A DNA stretch of 64,000 bases, from positions 1 to 64,000 of the forward strand of contig WION01000211.1 in the NCBI GenBank assembly GCA_015039365.1, given 5' to 3'. The first letter of the stretch is position 1. Every line of letters starts with the position of its first letter. This document shows positions 1 to 13,222 of this stretch, piece by piece. The translations under genes and the position numbers were made by a program. The DNA comes from Amanita rubescens (taxonomy: Eukaryota > Basidiomycota > Agaricomycetes > Agaricales > Amanitaceae). A model generated the notes under the pieces. It was not told the DNA's origin. It did no database searches and worked only from the letters and a program-made list of their open reading frames with translations.

Positions 1-1630
1 CGAGCACCTTCAGCTCAGCCCCAGTTGAGGCATCCCACACCCGCACTAACTGGTCAGAGCCTCCGGAGACAATGTGCGTACCGTCAGAAGAGAAAGCGAC
101 GGAAAAGACGCGGGCGCAGCTATTGAGCACCATCAGCTCAGCCCCAGTCGAGGCATCCCACACCCGCACAGACGCGTCATATGAGCCGGAGACGATGCGC
201 GTGCCATCAGGCCGGGAGAATGCGACGGAATAGATGGCCTCAATGTGGCCATGGAGCACCTTCAGCTCAGCCCCAGTTGAGGCATCCCACACCCGCACTG
301 ACTGGTCCCGTGAGCCAGAGACAATCTGCGTGCCGTCAGGTGAGAAGGCGACGGAAAATACAGGCCCGGTGTGGCCATTGAGCACTTTCAGCTCAGCCCC
401 GGTTGAGGCATCCCACACCCGCACCGACCTGTCATCTGAGCCAGAGACGATATACATGCCATCAGGGTGGGAGAAGGCGACGGAATTGACGCTCTCGGTG
501 TGGCCACGGAGCACCTTCAGCTCAGCCCCAGTTGAGGCATCCCACACCCGCACCGACTCCTCAGTGTTATATGAGCCAGAGACGATGTGCGTGTCATCAG
601 GGGAGAAGGCGACGGAAGAGACGGGCCCGGTGTGGCCATTGAGCACCTTCAGCTCAGCCCCAGTTGCGACATCCCACACCCGCACTGACTCATCGTATGA
701 GCTAGAGACGATGCGCGTGCCATCACGGGAGAAGGCGACAGAAGAGACACGGTCAGTGTGGCCATGGAGCATTTTCAGCTCAGCCCTAGTCGAGGCATCC
801 CACACACACACTGACCCGTCATATGAGCTAGAGACGATGCGCATGCCATCAGGGGAGAAGGCGGCGGAATTCACGTTCTGGTGTGGCCATTGAGCACCTT
901 CAGCTCAACCCCGGTCGAGGCATCCCACACCCGCACTGTGGTGTCTCCAGAGCCGGAGACGATACGCGTCCCATCAGGCCAGGAGAAGGCGACGGAATTG
1001 ACATTCTTGGTGTGGCCACGGAGCACCTTCAGCTCAGCCCCAGTTGAGGCATCCCACACCCGCACTGACTCGTCATATGAGCCAGAGACGATGAGCGTAC
1101 TATCAGGGGAGAAGGCGACGGAAGAGACGTCCTCGGTGTGGCCATGGAGCACTTTCAGCTGAGCCCCAGTTGCGACATCCCACACCCGCACTGAGTTGTC
1201 TCCTGAGCCGGAGACGATACGCGTGCCATCAGGCTGGGAGAAGGCGACAGAATTGATGCGCTCGGTGTGGCCATGGAGCACCTTCAGCTCAGTCCCAGTT
1301 GAGGCATCCCACACTCGCACTGACTTGTCATCTGAGCCAGAGACGATGTACATGCCATCAGGGGAGAAGGCGACAGACCAGACGTCCCCGGTGTGGCCAG
1401 TGAGCACCTTCAGCTCAGCCCAGTTGAGGCATCCCACACCCGCACAGACGCGTCATATGAGCCGGAGACGATGTGGGTGTCATCAGTGGAGAAGGAAACA
1501 GAAGAGACACGCTCGGTGTGGCCATGGAATGCCCCCAGTTCAGCTCCAGTTGAGGCATCCCACACCCGCACTGAGTTGTCGTCTGAGCCGGAGACGATGC
1601 GCATGCCGTCAGCAGAGAAGGCGGCGGATA
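1..1630 (-). repeat. Near-identical WD40 repeat array (13 units, about 126-129 bp)
   Basis: Every roughly 126 bp the plus strand repeats the complement of the codons for VRVWDASTGAELKVL. The backbone is almost invariant (GHT..V.SVAFSPDG..IVSGS.D.SVRVWDASTGAELKVL). Differences cluster at the two residues after GHT, the residue after V, the two before IVSGS, and around the D after SGS. This is the pattern of HET-E-type NLR repeats, which undergo concerted evolution with diversifying positions. Some units carry one extra residue (SQPDG, SWPDG). Confidence 0.85.
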
Positions 1631-4607
1631 TATTGGAACTCCCGGCCTGTATAGTCATTAATGGCAAATCACTGGCCTTCCTATGGGTGAAGGAAGGGAT
1701 GTGAGGGAACTGCTTTCTCCACTGTTGAGAGAGAGTGGATCCTGTTGACCAGGTCGCCAATGCTGAGATGTACAGGTGCGGTGTAGACAAAGCCGGTGGA
1801 TTTCCAGTGAAGTAAGTAGTGAAATTGGCTGCTTCAGCAATGTTGGCAGCAAGCTCGGGTTGCCTGTTCACGTTCTGCTTGACCAGCATTAGAAACTGTG
1901 CATCCGAAGTGACAATATTCTCACCTTCAAGACCCACTCGCGCGCACGTTGAAGCATCGTGGTACACTGACTGCTGGATCCAAGTAGGTTCATGGCCTCT
2001 ATCCAGAAGAGAATGCGGATACGGAGGAAGTCTGTGATACAAGCACCGAGATCCTCGCCATCGGGGTTAGTTCCATCGGTCTGGGCCAAATGATGAGCCC
2101 AGTGCCGAGAAGCGTACCTCAAGACGACTTTGATATTGGTATCAATCCGCTTCGTTAGCTCTGGATCGTCAGCATCGAGTACAAACGACGATGGAATGTC
2201 ACCGATATTGAAGCGCAGCGACTTCATGACATCGAAACAACTTTTTGTGAGAAGGGCATGGTGATGGGCCTTGTTAATTGACATGGAAATCCGACGACCG
2301 TCGAGCTCGAATGTCGATCGTGTCTCAGTCTGACTGAAGATGAAGTCGGGGAATGATGCGTGGTACCAAAGGACCTGGTCATCTTCGCAATAGAGAACTG
2401 CGTAAAGTTCGTTCAAGACAGCGATCGCAATTGCATCAGATTCAGAGAGGAGGGCAGCAGCAAGAGATGTCGATGTGCGTTCAAATGTACAGAGGAAGGT
2501 ATGGAGGATGCACAGACGAGAGTTGAAGAGGTCGTCGTCAAGGCCAGAAAAGGCGTCATGCAGGATTTGCTGGTATAGCTCGTCAATGAGTAACGGTCGC
2601 CGTGCACCACTCGCTGAAAATGATTGCTGGACATGCAGCTTACTCAGTAGCCTGCACTGCTCATCTACTGTGATCCCTTGATGCGGTGTCAAATACCTCA
2701 CGATGGTTGCGGCGGAAATAAAAAGACCGTTTGCCAGCTGTGCCATGGTCGTCAGCTCTGGCTTGCCCGCAAAGTTTGGAAGCTTGACATGCAGGTACTT
2801 GGTGATGTCTGATCCTACACGCTCAATTGGTACATCTTGCAAGCGATAGACAGCGTTGGACGAGAAGGGTTTACGCTTGCAGAGTTCGACGACACGAGGG
2901 TCTGGTCTGCTTGTGAAAAGAAACTTGAGTCCTTGTAGGGGACATCGGTCGATTGTCTCGATTATGTCTTGAAGAAACATGGACCCTCCATGGGCCTCGA
3001 TCTCGTCCAGTGCATCGACAATGATGAGGTAAGGTGGGAGCTCCGTATGACGTCGAGGCTTCAGACTGCCGCCATGGACCAACAAGGAGGTCCTCCATCT
3101 GCTCGGTCAACTTGTCGACCGAGTCGAACTTGTCCGATTCATGCAAAGCGTGGGCGTACGATCTCGACTTTCGAGCGAGCTGGTATACAAGGCTGGGAAT
3201 AATATGAACTTGTCGTCTTGTCTCTTCAAATTGGCGGGAGCAAAAAAAGTTGCCGCCCAAGACGGTGTGTCGTCCAGTATTCTCAAGCCTGTCGAAGTAT
3301 TGGGCAATGGTATATGCGATGGTCGTCTTGCCGGAGCCAGCCCCGCCGGTCAGCCAGAAGACAGACGAGCTGTCCGGTGAGTCGGCCCATTCAATTATAT
3401 CCTTTAGAATCTCCTCGCGCGTTTCTTTTGTGCATGGTTCGCGGGTCACCGTCGCCCCGGCCCCCAAGTCAGCATTGTAAATTGCCTTCCTTGCGCGAAT
3501 ACGGTCAAGTTGCATCAGCTGATGGATGATCAGTGCTCGTCCTAGTAGAAGATTTGATGTTTACCTTGATCTCAGAGAGTATAACATTCACCTGTCTCTC
3601 GGTAGTCCAGGCGATGTCGAGCTGGATGCAACGGATGAGCAAGTTGGTAATTTGATAGGAAGTTAGGGTTGACCTGGAAAGTCTTCGTAGCCTCATCGAT
3701 CCGTTTGAATATGTCCTCTATGGCTCCCCTGTCTGCTTCATTCTCCAATACCCGTATAAATGTCCCTTTCGACCCCATTTGCTCTAGCTCGCGGATTTCA
3801 TCCCGAAGGATCCTGCAAGCATATTGGTTATTGTCTTTGATTTTGCTAAGTGAATGGCTTACCCAGCGAAAGCCGTCATTCGTGGCTTTGCAGAGTCGGG
3901 GATACCTTGGTCCACGGCCTTATCCACAGCGAGGAGTCTTTCAGCAGTCTGAATGATGAGTTTGTCGATGGCACCCTTGTTGTCTTGAACCGCCTGAAGA
4001 GGAGAATCAGTAAGTGTGTGGTCCACTGAGACTGACAATGTACATTTTTTATGTCGATGATGGCGTTAACAGCGGCAATGGGCGCCTTTGCCAGAGTTCC
4101 GTCGAGACATCCCCTCGACCTTCTTGAGCAACATTTCCATACCAGTCCAAGCGACTGTGAGTACATCTTTGGCTGTCGATTTCGAGTATGAGTCGGATGC
4201 GAAGATTCGGCGTATTGTAATCTCACCTTGACCCACGGCGGAACCCAACAGATCTGGAACGCTTGATGAAGGAGGTCTTGCGGTGGTAGGATCTGGATGG
4301 TGGGCTGAGTCTGCTAGATCTGTGAGGTAGGACAGTACATACCCTGATGCGAGGTTGCATTGCTGCCTGGAGTAAGGTTGAGCGGTCATAGAATAAACTA
4401 AGATGAGCCCAATATACCTGAAGCGTCGTTTCCTGGAACAAGGTCGTGAGCGCTAGATGCTGAAGAGACAGGAACCCGCGTCGAATTTGGCTGGCTAGCA
4501 GAGGCATTGGCTGATTTGTCTCGCTTAATCTGATCTCGAAGGAAATTTACTATGCCTCCGCTTTTCTTCGATTTCTTTGCTGCAGTGAACGAGGAACTGT
4601 CGTCCAT
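1..4607 (-). CDS. NACHT-WD40 receptor (NLR-like), frameshifted, 3' end beyond window
   Basis: Fungal NOD-like receptor: an STAND-type P-loop NTPase with a WD40 recognition domain, the HET-E/NWD class used in non-self recognition. The likely start is at 4607 (MDDSSSFTAAKK). A Lys/Ser-rich N-terminus is followed by a helical segment with VEG..LDGT (about 4190-4040). The NACHT domain (about 3480-2700) has Walker A GGAGSGKTT and Walker B-like LIIVDALDE, then FTSRPDPRVVE. From about 1630 down to 1 there are 13 WD40 repeats of about 42 residues, and the array runs off the window. A 47-bp intron fits 1860-1910 (GTGAGA, CTAAT branch, AG). Single-base breaks are seen at CCCC 4111-4114 (extra base), about 3055 (extra base), 1418-1421 (CCC where sister repeats have CCCC) and about 879 (missing base). 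These are either real decay or sequence errors; without them the frame is continuous. Confidence 0.85.
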
Positions 4608-5039
4608 GGAGGCAAGATACAAGGCTGCCGCAAAGCATCTGTTTCTGGCAGGCCGAACTCACTCTCCCCCCGCACGGCATTTTTCTGAGGGTCTCTTTCC
4701 GTGCGCGCTGCGCGGCTATTATGTAGACATGGCCGCAACCTCCCGCTTCTGGCGTTTCCCCCTATTGCGATGAACCAGTTCCAATCCAATACAACATGTC
4801 TTTTGGTGGAACTTACCGCTACTTGCTCCCACCACTCGAGATTTCTGGAGAGCAGTACCATACGATTTGTTGCCTTGTCAATGGCGACCTCGTTTGCAAT
4901 TCCATCCCCGATTTCATGCCGTAATCCACGTGACCTCCCGCTCGACGTGTCCGCCACGACACAGATTTCAAGTTGCTCGACCGTTGTCGATGACCGGATT
5001 TCCTTCAACCAACAACTAACCTATCTTACTCAACAGCGC

Positions 5040-8037
5040 ATGCGGCTTTTCGCTCTCTTACCACTTCTTTTAATACCCCAATCAGCCCTCGCGGCCATTT
5101 TAGCCGTCGACTATGGCTCGGAATGGATTAAAGCTTCGCTCGTAAAACCCGGCACTCCATTCGACGTTCTTCCTCAACAAGGACTCGAAACGGAAGATCC
5201 AAGCTTCCGTAGGATGGAAAAGGGATGACCGGGTTTTCGGTCAAGACGCATTCAACCTCGTACGTCGCTCCTCTACTCCCCCCCCCAACAAAAAAAAATA
5301 CTAACCTTCTAATCTTACACTTAGGCTGCTCGATTCCCTCAAGATTCTTTTTCATACGTGAAATACCTTCAAGGCGTTCCATACGACTCGGAAATAACAC
5401 GGTTCTATAGACAAATACAAACTTGCCCTCTCTCTCCTACCTCCCGCAAAACCGTCAGTCTCCTTCCGTCCTCCGGGGGACCATTCACGGTGGAGGACCT
5501 GATCGCAATGCAACTTTCGTACGTGAAGCATCTCGCCGAGAGCTACGCGGACGGTGAAAAAGTGCGAGACGTGATCGTCACCGTGCCCCCTTTCTATACC
5601 CAATTCGAGCGGGACGCGATGGTGGACGCCATCGAGATCGCGGGGCTCAAAACCCTTGCGTTGATCAATGATGGAACGGCTGTTGCGGTGAACTACGCTA
5701 TGACGAGAACGTTTGCAAAGCCGGAGGTTCATGTGATATACGACGCGGGCGCGTCGTCGATTAGAGCGACGGTTGTGCAGTTTTCGACGGGGAGTTTGGA
5801 TGGAAATGGGAATAAGGGGAGCGCTGGTGTGGAGGGACCGCAGGTGACGGTTATGGGTGTTGGGTATGATAGGCGGACGGGTGGGATTGAGCTGGATAGG
5901 CGGATGAGGGAGATTTTGATTGAGAGTTTTAATGCCAAGCATGGGAGGGATGTTCGTCAGGACGCGAAGGGGATGGCGAAGCTTTGGAAAGAAGCTGGGC
6001 GCGTCAAGGTGGTCCTGAGCGCGAATTCGGATGCTATTGCACAGGTGGGGAATTATATGCCAGTCAGGTCTGCGTTGGTGTTCTGACGTTTTTAGGTCGA
6101 GAGTATCGCTTGGGATTTAGATCTGAAGACCAAGGTGACGAGGGAAATGTTCGAGAAGTCATGCGATGATATGAAGGGGCGATTCGCGAAGCCAATTCAC
6201 GACGCGGTGGCTAACGCAGGTTTGACGATGGTAAGTAATGTCTTTTTGATGTTTTGTTCACTTTGCTAACAAGGCTTGGTAGAACGACGTGTCATCAGTT
6301 ATTTTGACTGGTGGCGCCTCGCGAACGCCGATGATTCAGGCTGCCATAAGAGGAGCTGTCGGGGAGTAAGTCCCACCTTCTCTTTATCCCCGTTCCAAGC
6401 TAACCTATTCGCCCACAGAGGCAAAATTGCCCAAAACGTCAATGCCGATGAAGCAGCCGTCCTTGGTCAGTATCTGTTCCCGATACTTCACCAATAAGCT
6501 AACCAATGGTGTCTACAGGTGCTGCGCTCCGCGGTGCAAGTCTAAGCGCTCAATTCAGGACAAAGAACATGAAAGTATCCGACATGGCTACGCATGACGT
6601 GCAAGCGTCCTACTCTGCTGGATCCACTACTACCTCGGGCAAGCCTCGCACAATCACGACCCTTGTCTTCCCTGCTGGATCTAGGGTAGGCACGAAGAAG
6701 ACGATGACATTCAAGAGAAGGGATGACTTCACAATCAGTCTTGATTACAAGGATGTCGCACCGTATGTTGATCTTACCCGGTGAACTCTGATGAATTACT
6801 CATTACATTGCAGTGACTTCCCTCAACGTATACTCGAGGCGGAAATCGTTGGAGTTGCTGAAGCTATCGCGAATTTGACCGAGTTGGGAGTCGTTGATCC
6901 TGTTGTTAAAACTACCGTGACGCTCTCCGAGTCTGGCTTTGTATCCGTGTCCGATGCGATTGCGTACGGAGAGATCAAGGATGATAGCCTCACAGGTACG
7001 TGTACGGTGTCTAGGCTGCGGAGTACGCCAACGATTGGATAGGAAAACTGAAAGGACTGTTTGCAGCAAGTTCCTCTGAAGACACAACAACGGAGTCGGT
7101 CGCTAATCAGCCGCCTAGAGAATCGGATTCTGATTCAGACGCGGCATCTCCTTCATCTCCATCCTCTGCGGAAGCGGAGCCATCAAGTTCGGGTGAAGCA
7201 ACGATACCCACTCCCTCGCCCTCGGCGGAAGTCAAAAAGATCTTACAGAAAGAGCAAACGATTCCGTTGACGGTTAATACCTACTTTATATCTATACAAC
7301 CGATGTCAGTAGAAGAGAAGAAGGAATCCCGTAACAGGTGAGTTGTGCGCCGTGTACACTGTCATCAACTCATGTTCGTCAGGCTTCGCGCATTGGATGC
7401 TGAAGAAGCTAGCAAAATTCGCCGAGAGGAAGCACGGAATTCTTTCGAGGGATATCTCTATCGACTACGCGACCTACTCGACCCTTACAACACGGAGACG
7501 CCATTCAAGAAATGCTCTCAAGAGTCTGAGAGAAAGGCGATTTCTGAGAAACTCGACGATTCATTCACATGGTTGTTCGAGATGGGTGACCTGGCCGAGA
7601 CATCTCAGCTGCTCGATAAACGTGTAGTATTAGAGGCCATGGAACGACCGATCATTCACCGATACCAAGAGATAGAAGCATTCCCACAGGCGCTCAATAA
7701 CAGTCAGATGTGGAATTGGAGCACGCGATTATTCCTGCAAGAAGCGCGGCAGAATATAACTGCTGAAGAAGAGGCGGGACAACCCTCAAAGTGGACAAAG
7801 GATGAATTAGAGGGACTAGAAAAGACTTTGCGAGAGCACGAGGGGTGGTTGAATGAGTGGGTAGAGAAGCAGAAAAAGGTCAAGTCGTATGAAGATCCAG
7901 TGATTGAGACGACGGAGATGAAGGCGCGTGCCAAGGTACTTGAACAGCACTTGCAGAGATTAGTTCGGAGGAGGGTTCCCAAGGTTAAAAAGGCGAATGC
8001 GAAGGCAGATACGAAACAGGAGCATGATGAGCTATAG
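5040..8037 (+). CDS. LHS1: ER lumenal Hsp70-like chaperone Lhs1/GRP170 (HYOU1)
   Basis: Large ER Hsp70 that acts as nucleotide exchange factor for BiP/Kar2 and helps translocation and folding. The start at 5040 gives a signal peptide (MRLFALLPLLLIPQSALA) followed directly by the Hsp70 motif AILAVDYGSEWIKASLVKPG. Further Hsp70 signatures are TVPPFYTQFERDAM, ALINDGTAVAVNYA (about 5660-5700), VILTGGASRTPMIQAA (about 6300) and the long acidic/helical GRP170 C-terminal domain. The protein ends in KQEHDEL, an HDEL-type ER retention signal. Supported introns include 5260-5324 and 6045-6095, with several more up to about 7380. Near 5172 one extra base puts the conserved stretch after GTPFDVL out of frame; the alternate frame then continues correctly to the first donor. 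That looks like an indel error in an otherwise intact gene. Confidence 0.93.
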
Positions 8038-8111
8038 ATCAAACTAATACTAAACGTGATTTTGATTTATTATTATTACGGCAAGTCCGCCTGCCACAAC
8101 CGACGTTGGCC

Positions 8112-11100
8112 ATGTCGCGGCGCAGTTACGCCAGCAACGTAGGCTCTGCTCAAGAAAGACGCATCTCAAGGCATTTCGTCTCAGACGACGACCTCTACAA
8201 GTGCGTCTGTCTTGACCCGACACCCAACAACATTCTCATTCCTTCTCATCTTTTACCAGCTACATCCTCAGAGTAGCGTTAGTAGTTCTCTATTCTATTC
8301 ACCTTTTTTTCATCTTAATCCAACCATTCTCAACAGAGTCCTCAGTTATTTACTGCTTCCAAAAGAATCACCCAAACCATCCCCATCCGATACCCGCGAG
8401 AACCGAGAACATCATCTACGACTTTCCGCTCTCTCAAACTTTTCTATCGGCGATCTATTCAAAGACTTTAGAGATGGTTCAAAGAGTGTCAAGTTTCCCG
8501 AAAAACTCCTCAAGGTCCTCGAGCAAAAGTTGCAGGACATAGCTCTGGGCAAGAATCCTGCGTACGTCGCCTCGATCATCCTCTCCGTCGTCCTATCCTG
8601 ACCAAGATATTATATCACCTCTAGCTACTCGGATCAACTCGTCCGACGTACCATGGCTAAATTCTATGGTCAGTTCCTCGACGATTCGTTCAAGAAGCAG
8701 ATGAAAGAAAACCGGAAAATCGAAGAACTCATTCTCATGTTCGCCACCCATGCCACGGCCGTACTCAAGAAGGAGCCTACGCTCGCGCTCGATGGGTGGA
8801 AAATAGAGCTCAACAACCATATTGCGCAGTTTGTCAAGATGCTCGGGGAGTGTTTGCGGGGGATGAATCATGTTTCGCCAGAGCTGTTATCGCGGTTGGA
8901 CAATTATGCAGCCAAGTTGACCCCGCAAACTTCTTCCTCGGCGTATAGCGACTCTGGATATGACTCCGCGTCGACGTCGAGGGATCGGGATTCTTATGTT
9001 GGTTCTTCGCTTACGGTGCCACCGGCATCTGGGTTGAGCGTGGCGGATATGCGGCTTGTGCGTACGGTTTCGGACTTGTTCAAGATTCCAGAGCAAGCCA
9101 TTCAGAAAGAGGTAGATCAGATGAAAGGGACAGTGACGGAAAAGGTGAGAGCCTTCACGATGCCCCAATGTTCGTTCACCAACTCTTTACATTGCAGGCT
9201 GCGATAAATGATCTCAAGGTGACTTTTTTTTTCCCTATCGCATACTAAAGTTTTAATTGTCAATAGACATGTTTGAAAAACATCAATGCAGGCGCCGCCT
9301 TCCCAGGTCGAAGAGAAGATTTCGACAGTGACACCGGATGGCAACACTGGCGGTCTCTCGAGACATCAGTCCTTCAACAACTCATGGTAGCGATGGTTCA
9401 AGCCAAACCAGAACTTGCCAAGACCACCTCTGACTCGACATCACCCACTTCTGGATCCGGCCGACCTGGATCTATATACGGCCCCAGTGGCATAGACTCC
9501 CCAATAGAACGCACAACGTCGAGAGCTGCATCTGTCAGACGGTCGATATACAACTCCCTCGAGTTCACACACTCTAGCGGAACGGAAGACAATGACGATG
9601 AGCAGCTCGAGGTTGGGCATCACTTCACTTTTATCCCGCCAAGTCCGCGCAAGTACTACAAACGCCTTCTCGAGCTTTGTCTTCAAGAAGACCTTGACAG
9701 GATGTTGAGCCCTGATGTGCCGGACAACGAGGAAGTCTCGCTGGGAATCCTGACCCAGCCTCATTTAGACTTGTTGTCAGAGTGTGCGTTGCGGTGGAGG
9801 ATAGGGCATGCGTATAGAGCCGTGTGCTTTTTGGACCTTGTGAAAGACTTTTTCGAGAGGGAGAGTATACCTATCCAGTGTGTCCCCGAGGCGTTGAGTG
9901 GTGTGGTTAGAACAGTGGGCGATACCGATGTTGATAACCTGATGGTTCAGGATGTGCGTCCCTTTCTCTCCCTTTCTCCAATAAATCTCAACGATTTCAT
10001 TCACAGTACGAATACCTATCCAACGTCTACGGAGCTCTCTTTACCCTTTTCATGTCTTATTTGTATCACTCTATGGACCAGCTTCCTTCATTGAAACCTT
10101 CCGACATTGAACACTTTCTCACAATTTTGGATCACGTCACGGAAAGTGGCTTGCTGAACAAGTTTAATCTTGACGTCGTAGCGCGATTTGAAGATATCCG
10201 GGACCACGCGAGGCAAATGTCAGCGGCCTGGTACGATGCCAAGATGGACGGTATAGTCAAGGGAAACCACGGCGTGAACCGGGCGCTGCCGCTTCTGATG
10301 ATGACGGATGAGATTGAGAAGAGTCAAAAGCTGATAGGCAAGAGGTTCCCGGATCCAGTCTTGGGGTGCGTCTTTTGGATCCTTCTTGGTTTGATATTTT
10401 TGGACTGAGTGGTTGGGACGTTTGCAGCCAACTCGACTTTGCATCTTTGTTCGCACATGTGGTCGTGCCGCGGTTCATCAATGACTTGAGCAGCTCGCAG
10501 AAGCGATTGTACGAGTCGTCGATGAATGGGCCAACGCCGGACGTGCCGATCCAGGACATCTTTTCGCTTTACAGGAGGACGAAGATGCTTATTGAGATCC
10601 ACGACGCGTTTTGCCCACAGTAAGCCATCAAAGGTTTATAAGGTTTTCCGCTGATAACGAAGGATCACAGGGTTGATCTACAGTTTGACCTTGGAGTGTT
10701 CTTCGAACCGTATGTGAGACAGTGGTTGATAACGACGGACAACAGGACAAGTCAGTGGGTTGAAGCGGTGAGTTTTCACGATTGTCTGTCGTTTGCTCCC
10801 CCAGCTTACATTGCCATAGGCTATTGCAGCCGACAAGGTATCAAGATCGTCTCTCTCTCTCAGAAAAGCAACATTTTCTCATTTGACTTTCTAGTTTGAA
10901 ACAGACGGAGAACAAGGGCATCATAGCTCATCCATTGCTGATCTCTTCGACTCATTGCGCAGTCCAATCAACTTTTTGCAAGAACTACAATGGGCAGATG
11001 AATACCAAGAAGCCAGATTCTTTACCAGCCTTTCAAACGTAGGTATCCATTCATTTATCCCGAGGTTCGTTACGATTGAAACATTGATCCAGACCATCTC

Positions 11101-13020
11101 CAAAGCTATCGACATTTACTGCCGTACCGTGGAGAGCCTGTTCCTAGCGGAAATGTTCCCTCGACCGAACGACTACCTACAGCCTCAAAAATCCTCCGCG
11201 TGGCTTGAGAAAGCGCGGCAGCTCGCCGTCACAGGCGAGAAACGCGTCGAGCCGTTTAATTTCCGGCCTGAAACGTGCGTGAAGCTGAATAACGTTGAAG
11301 CAGCCCGCAAGTTGCTGGATAACATGTATAATCAAATGCAGGCGGACCACGTGGCGGTCGTGCTGGAGCATTCTGCTCCACCCGTGCCGGACAAGGTGGT
11401 CAGGGGCGACCGGTTCCTGTTCACGGTGAAGGTCGTGATTGCGGAAGGCTTGGTGCCAACGGATGGGAGTACGTCGACAAAGTTGGATACTTTTGTCACG
11501 TTGAGCGATGAAGCGGGGAATAGGCTGGCAAAGACGAGGACGATCTACGAGACGACGAATCCGAGATGTGAGTGTTTTTTGTTGACTAGGATGGTAGTTT
11601 TTTTATCTTACTCTCTCTCTATCCCAGGGGAGGAAGCGTTTGATATTTCGGTGGAGAAGCCTCTTTGGCTGATGGTGAGCGTTAGGGATCGCGCTCTAGT
11701 GGGAAAACATGATACCGTTGGACGGGCGTACTTGTGCCTTGATCCACGCCGGTTTGGAGATTTCTTGTCGCATGAACTGTGGATGGATTTAGACTCCAGC
11801 GGACGTATATTGGTCCGTGTGAGCATGGAGGGTGAGAAGGATGACATTTTGTTCTTTTTTGGAAGGGCATTTAGATCATTGAAGAGAGCTGAAGGGGATA
11901 TGTTGAGGATCTTTATTGATAAGGTACGTGGCCTCGGGTATTTTTGTACCGAGGTGGCGATGACGATTCGCGGCTTTAGATGTCTCCCTTTATTCGACAA
12001 TGTGCCTCACGGAACATTGTCAAAACACTGGTCAAATCTCGCGATGTTGGTTTGGACTATAACAAGGCACTGGGCAACATGACAGCGTTTTACAAGTCTG
12101 CTCTTGGTGGCGGTAGCTCTTTGGGCGAAGTGCAGATACCCCTGCCACTGTCCGAGAAACCCCGCGTGAGACCGGACGAGTTGACAGATGTCGAGATTGA
12201 GCAGGCGATCGTGCCTCTCTTTGACTATTTTGATGCTAATCTGCAGACGCTCAACACGTACCTAAGTGAAACGGCCAAGGTGATGGTGATGAGCCGGGTA
12301 TGGAAGGAGGTGCTGTCGGTTATTGAAAGTTTGTTGATTCCTCCTCTGTCGGAGGTGTCGAGCGAGATGAAGCCTTTGAGTGAGAAGGAAGTGGATATCG
12401 TGTTCAAGTGGCTCAAGGTGCGTGTCTCGAACGTATTGAGGAGTCCGAGTCCGCTGATGGTTGTCTTGTCAAGTTCTTGCGGGACTACTTTTATGCCGGC
12501 GGAGAGGGACCCGTGCCGCTTGAATCTATTCAGAATCAGAGGTACCGTGATGTCATGTCAATTCGGTTATACTACGATTGGCATACGTGAGTCTTTCTTT
12601 CATTGCCTTGCTCCATTGACATTAAAATTGGAACAGGGACGAGCTAATGGAAGAATGTGTCAAGATGATGCAGCAAAGCCTTGGCGCGGACTCGACTTTC
12701 GTCAAGAAACGCGCCAAGAGTGTGTATTCCCAACGGAACCTTGGTACGATTAGGGAGCGGAAGAAGGAGCGGAAGCAAGAGAAAGAGGTGGCTGGGAGCG
12801 AGGAGATTATTTTAAGGATATTGCGTATGAGGTGCACTTTTTTTCAAGCTTTGCGCTGCCAGGTTTACTGAATGCTCTTGATAGACCTGGGACGTCCGAT
12901 TTTATCTCCCAGCAGATACGAATTATGACCAAGATGCAGCAAGAGCAGGAGAAACGCGCAAAGGAGCTGGAACAGCGCAAGTTGAAGCGGGCCTCCGCTG
13001 CGCCGCCGCTTCCTGCATAG
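8112..13020 (+). CDS. Munc13-like protein with MHD1, C2 and MHD2 domains
   Basis: Fungal Munc13/UNC13-type protein, the family of fission-yeast Ync13 and Git1, linked to exocytosis and cell-wall integrity at growth and division sites. The start at 8112 (MSRRSYASNVGSAQERR) lies about 75 bp after the LHS1 stop. Conserved blocks are an N-terminal segment with FSIGDLFKDFRDGSKSVKFP (about 8440), an MHD1 region (about 9620-11130, ending with FNFRPETCVKLNNVEAARK), a C2 domain (about 11400-11860; LFTVKVVIAEGLVP, TIYETTNPR, MVSVRDRALVGKHDTVGRA) and an MHD2-like region (about 12380-12760). A charged coiled-coil tail ends AAPPLPA at 13020. At least ten short introns separate these blocks; I did not fix every junction. 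Ca2+ ligands of the C2 domain were not verified. Confidence 0.85.
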
Positions 13021-13222
13021 GAATAATAGGAGTCTTTCGAAGTTGAATGAAAGGCTTGCGTTCTTGTCATTCATTGACTTTTCCTATCATCAATACCACA
13101 TTCGTTTCTTTTTTTGTTATCAATTCCCTTCAACTACATTCATTGTACACGGGACTAATAGTAATACATTTTCTTCTATTTTTTATGCTGTACGGATTTG
13201 AAAGAGGCCTTGGAAACCTTGT

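Noticed and set aside
234..893. Long plus-strand open frame (219 codons)
   Set aside because: It is the antisense shadow of the minus-strand WD40 repeats; its apparent repeats are their complement.
4056..4120. 34-nt GT...AG stretch that could bypass the NLR frameshift
   Set aside because: Too short for a typical intron and would remove the conserved VEG..LDGT block; a one-base indel is simpler.
5352..5942. 196-codon minus-strand frame
   Set aside because: Shadow of the LHS1 ATPase-domain exon on the other strand.
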